Part shown: positions 50,621 through 63,119 of the stretch, piece by piece
Layout of the letters: each line of letters begins with the position of its first letter
How positions within the stretch are numbered: the stretch's first letter is position 1
Origin: Metallyticus violacea
Lineage: Eukaryota > Arthropoda > Insecta > Mantodea > Metallyticidae
Direction of reading: 5' to 3'
DNA length: 64,000 nt
NCBI GenBank assembly: GCA_030762175.1
Contig: JAUJEO010000019.1
Location: 5,276,001 to 5,340,000, forward strand
Made by a program: the position numbers and the translations under genes
Notes under the pieces: generated by a model
Told to the model about the DNA's origin: nothing
Seen by the model: only the letters and a program-made list of their open reading frames with translations
Databases searched by the model: none

Positions 50621-53600
50621 AGCCTTAGACAAGCATATTATGCGCAAAGAATCTCGAAAAGAAAAAAATTTTTTTTCGAAGTTTGGAAACTTCGTTAGAA
50701 TCGCTTTTTTTCCGTTCTTATTTGAGATAACTGGTTCTCTTTCATTATACTAGTTTGATAGTCTCAGAAAAGCATATTATGCGCAAAGAATCTAGAAAAG
50801 AAAAAAATTTTTTTTCGAAGATTGGAAACCTCGTTAGAATCACTTTTTTTCCGTTCTTATTTGAGATAACTGGTTCTCTTTCATTATACTAGTTTGATAG
50901 CCTCAGACAAGCATATTATGCGCAAAGAATCTCGAAAAGAAAAAAATTTTTTTTCGAAGTTTGGAACTTCCTTAAAATCACTTTTTTTCCATTCTTATTT
51001 GAGATAACTTGTTCTCTTTCATTATACTTGTTTGATAGCCTTAGACAAGCATATTATGCGCAAAGAATCTCGAAAAGAAAAAAATTTTTTTTCGAAGTTT
51101 GGAAACTTCCTTAGAATCACTTTTTTTCCATTCTTATTTGAGATAACTTGTTCTCTTTCATTATACTAGTTTGATAGCCTTAGACAAGCATATTATGCGC
51201 AAAGAATCTCGAAAAGAAAAAAAATTTTTTTCGAATTTTGGAAACTTCGTTAGAATCACTTTTTTTCCGTTCTTATTTAAGATTACTGGTTCTCTTTCAT
51301 TATACTAGTTTGATAGCCTCAGACAAGCATATTATGCGCAAAGAATCTCGAAAAGAAAAAAATTTTTTTTCGAAGATTGGAAACCTCGTTAGAATCAATT
51401 TTTTTCGGTTCTTATTTGAGATAACTGGTTCTCTTTCATTATACTAGTTTGATAGCCTCAGACAAGCATATTATGCGCAAAGAATCTCGAAAAGAAAAAA
51501 ATTTTTTTTCGAAGTTTGGAACTTCCTTAAAATCACTTTTTTTCCATTCTTATTTGAGATAACTTGTTCTCTTTCATTATACTTGTTTGATAGCCTTAGA
51601 CAAGCATATTATGCGCAAAGAATCTCGAAAAGAAAAAAATTTTTTTTCGAAGTTTGGAAACTTCGTTATAATCACTTTTTTCCGTTCTTATTTAAGATTA
51701 CTGGTTCTCTTTCATTATACTAGTTTGATAGCCTCAGACAAGCATATTATGCTCAAAGAATCTCGAAAAGAAAAAAATTTTTTTTCGAAGTTTGGAAACT
51801 TCGTTAGAATCACTTTTTTTCCGTTCTTATTTGAGATAACTTGTTCTCTTTCATTATACTAGTTTGATAGCCTTAGACAAGCATATTATGCGCAAAGAAT
51901 CTCGAAAAGAAAAAATTTTTTTTTCGAAGTTAGGAAACTTCGTTAGAATCATTTTTTTTCCGTTCTTATTTAAGATTACTGGTTCTCTTTCATTATACTA
52001 GTTTGATAGCCTCAGACAAGCATATTATGCGCAAAGAATCTCGAAAAGATTAAAATTTTATTTCGAAGTTTGGAAACTTCGTTAGAATCACTTTTTTTCC
52101 GTTCTTATTTCAGATAACTGGTTCTCTTTCATTATACTAGTTTGATAGCCTCAGACAAGCATATTATGCGCAAAGAATCTCGAAAAGAAAAAATTTTTTT
52201 TTCGAAGTTTGGAAACTTCCTTAGAATCACTTTTTTTCCATTCTTATTTGAGATAACTTGTTCTCTTTCATTATACTAGTTTGATAGCCTTAGACAAGCA
52301 TATTATGCGCAAAGAATCTCGAAAAGAAAAAAATTTTTTTTCGAAGTTTGGAAACTTCGTTAGAATCACTTTTTTTCCGTTCTTATTTCAGATAACTGGT
52401 TCTCTTTCATTATACTAGTTTGATAGCCTCAGACAAGCATATTATGCGCAAAGAATCTCGAAAAGAAAAAAATTTTTTTTCGAAGTTTGGAAACTTCGTT
52501 AGAATCACTTTTTTTCCATTCTTATTTGAGATAACTTGTTCTCTTTCATTATACTAGTTTGATAGCCTTAGACAAGCATATTATGCGCAAATATTCTCGA
52601 AAAGAAAAAAATTTTTTTTCGAAGTTTGGAAACTTCGTTAGAATCACTTTTTTTCCGTTCTTATTTGAGATAACTGGTTCTCTTTCATTATACTAGTTTG
52701 ATAGCCTCAGAAAAGCATATTATGCGCAAAGAATCTAGAAAAGAAAAAAATTTTTTTTCGAAGATTGGAAACCTCGTTAGAATCACTTTTTTTCCGTTCT
52801 TATTTGAGATAACTGGTTCTCTTTCATTATACTAGTTTGATAGCCTCAGACAAGCATATTATGCGCAAATAATCTGGAAAAGAAAAAAATTTTTTTTCGA
52901 AGTTTGGAAACTTCCTTAGAATCACTTTTTTTCCATTCTTATTTGAGATAACTTCTTCTCTTTCATTATTCTAGTTTGATAGCCTTAGACAAGCATATAA
53001 TGCGCAAAGAATCTCGAAAAGAAAAAAATTTTTTTTAAGAAGTTTGGAAACTTCGTTAGAATCACTTTTTTTCCGTTCTTATTTAAGATAACTTGTTCTC
53101 TTTCATTATACTAGTTTGATAGCCTGAGACAAGCATATTATGCGCAAAGAATCTCGAAAAGAAAAAAATTTTTTTTCGAAGTTTGGAAACTTCGTTATAA
53201 TCACTTTTTTTCCGTTCTTATTTAAGATTACTGGTTCTCTTTCATTATACTAGTTTGATAGCCTCAGACAAGCATATTATGCGCAAAGAATCTCGAAAAG
53301 AAAAAAATTTTTTTTCGAAGTTTGGAAACTTCGTTAGAATCACTTTTTTTCCATTCTTATTTGAGATAACTTGTTCTCTTTCATTATACTTGTTTGATAG
53401 CCTTAGACAAGCATATTATGCGCAAAGAATCTCGAAAAGAAAAAAATTTTTTTTCGAAGTTTGGAAACTTCGTTAGAATCACTTTTTTTCCGTTCTTATT
53501 TGAGATAACTGGTTCTCTTTCATTATACTAGTTTGATAGTCTCAGAAAAGCATATTATGCGCAAAGAATCTAGAAAAGAAAAAAATTTTTTTTCGAAGAT

Positions 53601-55334
53601 TGGAAACCTCGTTAGAATCACTTTTTTTCCGTTCTTATTTGAGATAACTGGTTCTCTTTCATTATAGCATTATAGAGTTTGATAGCCTCAGACAAGCATA
53701 TTATGCGCAAAGAATCTCGAAAAGAAAAAAATTTTTTTTCGAAGTTTGGAACTTCCTTAAAATCACTTTTTTTCCATTCTTATTTGAGATAACTTGTTCT
53801 CTTTCATTATACTTGTTTGATAGCCTTAGACAAGCATATTATGCGCAAAGAATCTCGAAAAGAAAAAAATTTTTTTTCGAAGTTTGGAAACTTCCTTAGA
53901 ATCACTTTTTTTCCATTCTTATTTGAGATAACTTGTTCTCTTTCATTATACTAGTTTGATAGCCTTAGACAAGCATATTATGCGCAAAGAATCTCGAAAA
54001 GAAAAAAATTTTTTTTCGAAGTTTGGAAACTTCGTTAGAATCACTTTTTTTCCGTTCTTATTTGAGATTACTGGTTCTCTTTCATTATACTAGTTTGATA
54101 GCCTCAGACAAGCATATTATGCGCAAAGAATCTCGAAAAGAAAAAAATTTTTTTTCGAAGTTTGGAAACTTCGTTATAATCACTTTTTTCCGTTTTTATT
54201 TAAGATTACTGGTTCTCTTTCATTATACTAGTTTGATAGCCTCAGACAAGCATATTATGCGCAAAGAATATCGAAAAGAAAAAAATTTTTTTTCGAAGTT
54301 TGGAAACTTCGTTAGAATCACTTTTTTTCCGTTCTTATTTAAGATTACTGGTTCTCTTTCATTATACTAGTTTGATAGCCTCAGACAAGCATATTATGCG
54401 CAAAGAATCTTGAAAAGAAAAAAATTTTTTTTCGAAGTTTGGAAACTTGGTTAGAATCACTTTTTTTCCGTTCTTATTTGAGATAACTTGTTCTCTTTCA
54501 TTATACTAGTTTGATAGCCTTAGACAAGCATATTATGCGCAAATATTCTCGAAAAGAAAAAAATTTTTTTTCGAAGTTTGGAAACTTCGTTAGAATCACT
54601 TTTTTCCGTTCTTATTTGAGATAACTGGTTCTCTTTCATTATACTAGTTTGATAGCCTCAGAAAAGCATATTATGCGCAAAGAATCTAGAAAAGAAAAAA
54701 ATTTTTTTTCGAAGATTGGAAACCTCGTTAGAATCACTTTTTTTCTGTTCTTATTTGAGATAACTGGTTCTCTTTCATTATACTTGTTTGATAGCCTCAG
54801 ACAAGCATATTATGCGCAAATAATCTGGAAAAGAAAAAAATTTTTTTTCGAAGTTTGGAAACTTCCTTAGAATCACTTTTTTTCCATTCTTATTTGAGAT
54901 AACTTCTTCTCTTTCATTATTCTAGTTTGATAGCCTTAGACAAGCATATTATGCGCAAAGAATCTCGAAAAGAAAAAAATTTTTTTTAAGAAGTCTGGAA
55001 ACTTCGTTAGAATCACTTTTTTTCCGTTCTTATTTAAGATAACTTGTTCTCTTTCATTATACTAGTTTGATAGCCTTAGACAAGCATATTATGCGCAAAG
55101 AATCTCGAAAAGAAAAAAATTTTTTTTCGAAGTTTGGAAACTTCGTTATAATCACTTTTTTTCCGTTCTTATTTAAGATTACTGGTTCTCTTTCATTATA
55201 CTAGTTTGATAGCCTCAGACAAGCATATTATGCGCAAAGAATCTCGAAAAGAAAAAAATTTTTTTTCGAAGTTTGGAAACTTCGTTAGAATCACTTTTTT
55301 TCCATTCTTATTTGAGATAACTTGTTCTCTTTCA
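50577..55334 (+). repeat. Re-duplicated block (shifts 4586, 4308 and 11255)
   Basis: 50577 to about 52460 matches 45991-47874 at a shift of 4586. Near 52460 two monomers are missing, and about 52460-54870 matches 48152-50562 at 4308. From 54870 to 55334 it matches 43615-44079 at 11255. The +7-bp variant (53664), ATATAATGC (52997) and GCTCAAAG (51751) tag it. This stretch and the two blocks before it are overlapping products of successive duplications. Confidence 0.78.
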
Positions 55335-58300
55335 TTATACTAGTTTGATAGCCTCAGACAAGCATATTATGCGCAAAGAATCTCGAAAAGAAAAAAATTT
55401 TTTTTCGAAGTTTGGAACTTCCTTAAAATCACTTTTTTTCCATTCTTATTTGAGATAACTTGTTCTCTTTCATTATACTTATTTGATAGCCTTAGACAAG
55501 CATATTATGCGCAAAGAATCTCGAAAAGAAAAAAATTTTTTTTCGAAGTTTGGAAACTTCCTTAGAATCACTTTTTTTCCATTCTTATTTGAGATAACTT
55601 GTTCTCTTTCATTATACTAGTTTGATAGCCTTAGACAAGCATATTATGCGCAAAGAATCTCGAAAAGAAAAAAATTTTTTTTCGAATTTTGGAAACTTCG
55701 TTAGAATCACTTTTTTTCCGTTCTAATTTAAGATTACTGGTTCTCTTTCATTATACTAGTTTGATAGCCTCAGACAAGCATATTATGCGCAAAGAATCTC
55801 GAAAAGAAAAAAATTTTTTTTCGAAGTTTGGAAACTTCGTTAGAATCACTTTTTTTCCGTTCTTATTTGAGATAACTTGTTCTCTTTCATTATACTAGTT
55901 TGATAGCCTTAGACAAGCATATTATGCGCAAATATTCTCGAAAAGAAAAAAATTTTTTTTCGAAGTTTGGAAACTTCGTTAGAATCACTTTTTTTCCGTT
56001 CTTATTTGAGATTACTGGTTCTCTTTCATTATACTAGTTTGATAGCCTCAGACAAGCATATTATGCGCAAAGAATCTCGAAAAGAAAAAAATTTTTTTTC
56101 GAAGTTTGGAAACTGCCTTAGAATCACTTTTTTTCCATTCTTATTTGAGATAACTTGTTCTCTTTCATTATACTTGTTTGATAGCCTTAGACAAGCATAT
56201 TATGCGCAAAGAATCTCGAAAAGAAAAAAATTTTTTTTCGAAGTTTGGAAACTTCGTTATAATCACTTTTTTCCGTTTTTATTTAAGATTACTGGTTCAC
56301 TTTCATTATACTAGTTTGATAGCCTCAGACAAGCATATTATGCGCAAAGAATCTCGAAAAGAAAAAAATTTTTTTTCGAAGTTTGGAAACTTCGTTAGAA
56401 TCACTTTTTTTCCGTTCTTATTTAAGATTACTGGTTCTCTTTCATTATACTAGTTTGATAGCCTCAGACAAGCATATTATGCGCAAAGAACCTAGAAAAG
56501 AAAAAAATTTTTTTTCGAAGATTGGAAACCTCGTTAGAATCACTTTTTTTCTGTTCTTATTTGAGATAACTGGTTCTCTTTCATTATACTTGTTTGATAG
56601 CCTCAGACAAGCATATTATGCGCAAATAATCTGGAAAAGAAAAAAATTTTTTTTCGAAGTTTGGAAACTTCCTTAGAATCACTTTTTTTCCATTCTTATT
56701 TGAGATAACTTCTTCTCTTTCATTATTCTAGTTTGATAGCCTTAGACAAGCATATTATGCGCAAAGAATCTCGAAAAGAAAAAAATTTTTTTTAAGAAGT
56801 TTGGAAACTTCGTTAGAATCACTTTTTTTCCGTTCTTATTTAAGATAACTTGTTCTCTTTCATTATACTAGTTTGATAGCCTTAGACAAGCATATTATGC
56901 GCAAAGAATCTCGAAAAGAAAAAAATTTTTTTTCGAAGTTTGGAAACTTCGTTATAATCACTTTTTTTCCGTTCTTATTTAAGATTACTGGTTCTCTTTC
57001 ATTATACTAGTTTGATAGCCTCAGACAAGCATATTATGCGCAAAGAATCTCGAAAAGAAAAAAATTTTTTTTCGAAGTTTGGAAACTTCGTTAGAATCAC
57101 TTTTTTTCCATTCTTATTTGAGATAACTTGTTCTCTTTCATTATACTTGATTGATAGCCTTAGACAAGCATATTATGCGCAAAGAATCTCGAAAAGAAAA
57201 AAATTTTTTTTCGAAGTTTGGAAACTTCGTTAGAATCACTTTTTTCCGTTCATATTTGAGATAACTTCTCTTTCATTATACTAGTTTGATAGCCTTAGAC
57301 AAGCATATTATGCGCAAAGAATCTCGAAAAGAAAAAAATTTTTTTTCGAAGTTTGGAAACTTCGTTAGAATCGCTTTTTTTCCGTTCTTATTTGAGATAA
57401 CTGGTTCTCTTTCATTATACTAGTTTGATAGTCTCAGAAAAGCATATTATGCGCAAAGAATCTAGAAAAGAAAAAAATTTTTTTTCGAAGATTGGAAACC
57501 TCGTTAGAATCACTTTTTTTCCGTTCTTATTTGAGATAACTGGTTCTCTTTCATTATACTAGTTTGATAGCCTCAGACAAGCATATTATGCGCAAAGAAT
57601 CTCGAAAAGAAAAAAATTTTTTTTCGAATTTTGGAACTTCCTTAAAATCACTTTTTTTCCATTCTTATTTGAGATAACTTGTTCTCTTTCATTATACTTG
57701 TTTGATAGCCTTAGACAAGCATATTATGCGCAAAGAATCTCGAAAAGAAAAAAATTTTTTTTCGAAGTTTGGAAACTTCCTTAGAATCACTTTTTTTCCA
57801 TTCTTATTTGAGATAACTTGTTCTCTTTCATTATACTAGTTTGATAGCCTTAGACAAGCATATTATGCGCAAAGAATCTCGAAAAGAAAAAAAATTTTTT
57901 TCGAATTTTGGAAACTTCGTTAGAATCACTTTTTTTCCGTTCTTATTTAAGATTACTGGTTCTCTTTCATTATACTAGTTTGATAGCCTCAGACAAGCAT
58001 ATTATGCGCAAAGAATCTCGAAAAGAAAAAAATTTTTTTTCGAAGATTGGAAACCTCGTTAGAATCAATTTTTTTCGGTTCTTATTTGAGATAACTGGTT
58101 CTCTTTCATTATACTAGTTTGATAGCCTCAGACAAGCATATTATGCGCAAAGAATCTCGAAAAGAAAAAAATTTTTTTCGAAGTTTGGAACTTCCTTAAA
58201 ATCACTTTTTTTCCATTCTTATTTGAGATAACTTGTTCTCTTTCATTATACTTGTTTGATAGCCTTAGACAAGCATATTATGCGCAAAGAATCTCGAAAA

Positions 58301-60230
58301 GAAAAAAATTTTTTTTCGAAGTTTGGAAACTTCCTTAGAATCACTTTTTTTCCATTCTTATTTGAGATAACTTGTTCTCTTTCATTATACTAGTTTGATA
58401 GCCTTAGACAAGCATATTATGCGCAAAGAATCTCGAAAAGAAAAAAATTTTTTTTCGAAGTTTGGAAACTTCGTTAGAATCACTTTTTTTCCGTTCTTAT
58501 TTGAGATAACTTGTTCTCTTTCATTATACTAGTTTGATAGCCTTAGACAAGCATATTATGCGCAAATATTCTCGAAAAGAAAAAAATTTTTTTTCGAAGT
58601 TTGGAAACTTCGTTAGAATCACTTTTTTTCCGTTCTTATTTGAGATTACTGGTTCTCTTTCATTATACTAGTTTGATAGCCTCAGACAAGCATATTATGC
58701 GCAAAGAATCTCGAAAAGAAAAAAATTTTTTTTCGAAGTTTGGAAACTGCCTTAGAATCACTTTTTTTCCATTCTTATTTGAGATAACTTGTTCTCTTTC
58801 ATTATACTTGTTTGATAGCCTTAGACAAGCATATTATGCGCAAAGAATCTCGAAAAGAAAAAAATTTTTTTTCGAAGTTTGGAAACTTCGTTATAATCAC
58901 TTTTTTCCGTTTTTATTTAAGATTACTGGTTCTCTTTCATTATACTAGTTTGATAGCCTCAGACAAGCATATTATGCGCAAAGAATCTCGAAAAGAAAAA
59001 AATTTTTTTTCGAAGTTTGGAAACTTCGTTAGAATCACTTTTTTTCCGTTCTTGTTTATGATTACTGGTTCTCTTTCATTATACTAGTTTGAGAGCCTCA
59101 GACAAGCATATTATGCGCAAAGAATCTCCAAAAGAAAAAAATTTTTTTTCGAAGTTTGGAAACTTCGTTAGAATCACTTTTTTTCCGTTCTTATTTGAGA
59201 TAACTTGTTCTCTTTCATTATACTAGTTTGATAGCCTTAGACAAGCATATTATGCGCAAATATTCTCGAAAAGAAAAAAATTTTTTTTCGAAGTTTGGAA
59301 ACTTCGTTAGAGTCACTTTTTTTCCGTTCTTATTTGAGATAACTGGTTCTCTTTCATTATACTAGTTTGATAGCCTCAGAAAAGCATATTATGCGCAAAG
59401 AATCTCGAAAAGAAAAAAATTTTTTTTCGAAGTTTGGAAACTTCGTTAGAATCGCTTTTTTTCCGTTCTTATTTGAGATAACTGGTTCTCTTTCATTATA
59501 CTAGTTTGATAGTCTCAGAAAAGCATATTATGCGCAAAGAATCTAGAAAAGAAAAAAATTTTTTTTCGAAGATTGGAAACCTCGTTAGAATCACTTTTTT
59601 TCCGTTCTTATTTGAGATAACTGGTTCTCTTTCATTATACTAGTTTGATAGCCTCAGACAAGCATATTATGCGCAAAGAATCTCGAAAAGAAAAAAATTT
59701 TTTTTCGAAGTTTGGAACTTCCTTAAAATCACTTTTTTTCCATTCTTATTTGAGATAACTTGTTCTCTTTCATTATACTTGTTTGATAGCCTTAGACAAG
59801 CATATTATGCGCAAAGAATCTCGAAAAGAAAAAAATTTTTTTTCGAAGTTTGGAAACTTCCTTAGAATCACTTTTTTTCCATTCTTATTTCAGATAACAT
59901 GTTCTCTTTCATTATACTAGTTTGATAGCCTTAGACAAGCATATTATGGGCAAAGAATCTCGAAAAGAAAAAAATTTTTTTTCGAATTTTGGAAACTTCG
60001 TTAGAATCACTTTTTTTCCGTTCTTATTTAAGATTACTGGTTCTCTTTCATTATACTAGTTTGATAGCCTCAGACAAGCATATTATGCGCAAAGAATCTC
60101 GAAAAGAAAAAAATTTTTTTTCGAAGTTTGGAAACTTCGTTAGAATCACTTTTTTTCCGTTCTTATTTGAGATAACTTGTTCTCTTTCATTATACTAGTT
60201 TGATAGCCTTAGACAAGCATATTATGCGCA
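55335..60230 (+). repeat. 4.9-kb copy of 25466-30363
   Basis: Shift 29869, falling to 29867 after single-base losses near 57243 and 58165. Nearly all variants of the 4302-bp unit are present. Private changes include TTCACTTTC (56296), CTTGATTG (57147), CTTGTTTATG (59052), CTCCAAAAG (59126) and TTTCAGATAACATG with ATGGGC (59887-59951). The start is the same AACTTG-CCTCAG junction as at 44080, so the junction was copied along with the block. Confidence 0.85.
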
Positions 60231-63119
60231 AATATTCTCGAGAAGAAAAAAATTTTTTTTCGAAGTTTGGAAACTTCGTTAGAATCACTTTTTTTCCGTT
60301 CTTATTTGAGATTACTGGTTCTCTTTCATTATACTAGTTTGATAGCCTCAGACAAGCATATTATGCGCAAAGAATCTCGAAAAGAAAAAAATTTTTTTTC
60401 GAAGTTTGGAAACTTCCTTAGAATCACTTTTTTTCCATTCTTATTAGAGATAACTTGTTCTCTTTCATTATACTTGTTTGATAGCCTTAGACAAGCATAT
60501 TATGCGCAAAGAATCTCGAAAAGAAAAAAATTTTTTTTCGAAGTTTGGAAACTTCGTTATAATCACTTTTTTCCGTTTTTATTTAAGATTACTGGTTCTC
60601 TTTCATTATACTAGTTTGATAGCCTCAGACAAGCATATTATGCGCAAAGAATCTCGAAAAGAAAAAAATTTTTTTTCGAAGTTTGGAAACTTCGTTAGAA
60701 TCACTTTTTTTCCGTTCTTATTTAAGATTACTGGTTCTCTTTCATTATACTAGTTTGAGAGCCTCAGACAAGCATATTATGCGCAAAGAATCTCGAAAAG
60801 AAAAAAATTTTTTTTCGAAGTTTGGAAACTTCGTTAGAATCACTTTTTTTCCGTTCTTATTTGAGATAACTTGTTCTCTTTCATTATACTAGTTTGATAG
60901 CCTTAGACAAGCATATTATGCGCAAATATTCTCGAAAAGAAAAAAATTTTTTTTCGAGGTTTGGAAACTTCGTTAGAATCACTTTTTTTCCGTTCTTATT
61001 TGAGATAACTGGTTCTCTTTCATTATACTAGTTTGATAGCCTCAGAAAAGCATATTATGCGCAAAGAATCTAGAAAAGAAAAAAATTTTTTTTCGAAGAT
61101 TGGAAACCTCGTTAGAATCACTTTTTTTCCGTTCTTATTTGAGATAACTGGTTCTCTTTCATTATACTAGTTTGATAGCCTCAGACAAGCATATTATGCG
61201 CAAATAATCTGGAAAAGAAAAAAATTTTTTTTCGAAGTTTGGAAACTTCCTTAGAATCACTTTTTTTCCATTCTTATTTGAGAAAACTTCTTCTCTTTCA
61301 TTATTCTAGTTTGATAGCCTTAGACAAGCATATTATGCGCAAAGAATCTCGAAAAGAAAAAAATTTTTTTTAAGAAGTTTGGAAACTTCGTTATAATCAC
61401 TTTTTTTCCGTTCTTATTTAAGATTACTGGTTCTCTTTCATTATACTAGTTTGATAGCCTCAGACAAGCATATTATGCGCAAAGAATCTCGAAAAGATTA
61501 AAATTTTATTTCGAAGTTTGGAAACTTCGTTAGAATCACTTTTTTTCCGTTCTTATTTGAGATAACTGGTTCTCTTTCATTATACTAGTTTGATAGCCTC
61601 AGACAAATATATTATGCGCAAAGAATCTCGAAAAGAAAAAAATTTTTTTTCGAAGTTTGGAAACTTCCTTAGAATCACTTTTTTTCCATTCTTATTTGAG
61701 ATAACTTGTTCTCTTTCATTATACTAGTTTGATAGCCTTAGACAAGCATATTATGCGCAAAGAATCTCGAAAAGAAAAAAATTTTTTTTCGAAGTTTTGA
61801 AACTTCGTTAGAATCACTTTTTTTCCGTTCTTATTTAAGATTACTGATTCTCTTTCATTATACTAGTTTGATAGCCTCAGACAAGCATATTATGCGCAAA
61901 GAATCTCGAAAAGAAAAAAATTTTTTTTCGAAGTTTGGATACTTCCTTAGAATCACTTTTTTTCCATTCTTATTTGAGATAACTTGTTCTCTTTCATTAT
62001 ACTTGTTTGATAGCCTTAGACAAGCATATTATGCGCAAAGAATCTCGAAAAGAAAAAATTTTTTTTTCGAAGTTTGGAAACTTCGTTATAATCACTTTTT
62101 TCCGTTTTTATTTAAGATTACTGGTTCTCTTTCATTATACTAGTTTGATAGCCTCAGACAAGCATATTATGCGCAAAGAATCTCGAAAAGATTAAAATTT
62201 TATTTCGAAGTTTGGAAACTTCGTTAGAATCACTTTTTTTCCGTTCTTATTTGAGATAACTGGTTCTCTTTCATTATACTAGTTTGATAGCCTCAGACAA
62301 ATATATTATGCGCAAAGAATCTCGAAAAGAAAAAATTTTTTTTTCGAAGTTTGGAAACTTCCTTAGAATCACTTTTTTTCCATTCTTATTTGAGATAACT
62401 TGTTCTCTTTCATTATACTAGTTGTATAGCCTTAGACAAGCATATTATGCGCAAAGAATCTCGAAAAGAAAAAAATTTTTTTTCGAAGTTTGGAAACTTC
62501 GTTAGAATCACTTTTTTTCCGTTCTTATTTAAGATTACTGATTCTCTTTCATTATACTAGTTTGATAGCCTCAGACAAACATATTATGCGCAAAGAATCT
62601 CGAAAAGAAAAAAATTTTTTTTCGAAGTTTGGAAACTTCCTTAGAATCACTTTTTTTCCATTCTTATTTGAGATAACTTGTTCTCTTTCATTATACTTGT
62701 TTGATAGCCTTAGACAAGCATATTATGCGCAAAGAATCTCGAAAAGAAAAAAATTTTTTTTCGAAGTTTGGAAACTTCGTTATAATCACTTTTATCCGTT
62801 TTTATTTAAGATTACTGGTTCTCTTTCATTATACTAGTTTGATAGCCTCAGACAAGCATATTATGCGCAAAGAATCTCGAAAAGAAAAAAATTTTTTTTC
62901 GAAGTTTGGAAACTTCGTTAGAATCACTTTTTTTCCGTTCTTATTTAAGATTACTGGTTCTCTTTCATTATACTAGTTTGATAGCCTCAGACAAGCATAT
63001 TATGCGCAAAGAATCTCGAAAAGAAAAAAATTTTTTTTCGAAGTTTGGAAACTTCGTTAGAATCACTTTTTTTCCGTTCTTATTTGAGATAACTTGTTCT
63101 CTTTCATTATACTAGTTTG
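60231..63119 (+). repeat. Copy of 34527-37277 with one extra monomer
   Basis: CTCGAGAAG (60237) and TTAGAGAT (60443) match 34533 and 34739 at a shift of 25704. A GTTATAATC/TTTTTATTT monomer near 60555-60590 is present here but missing in the other copy, so the shift becomes 25842 up to 63119. This longer version resembles the ancestral order seen at 30400-30880, implying that the shorter copy at 34.8 kb lost the monomer. Confidence 0.82.
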
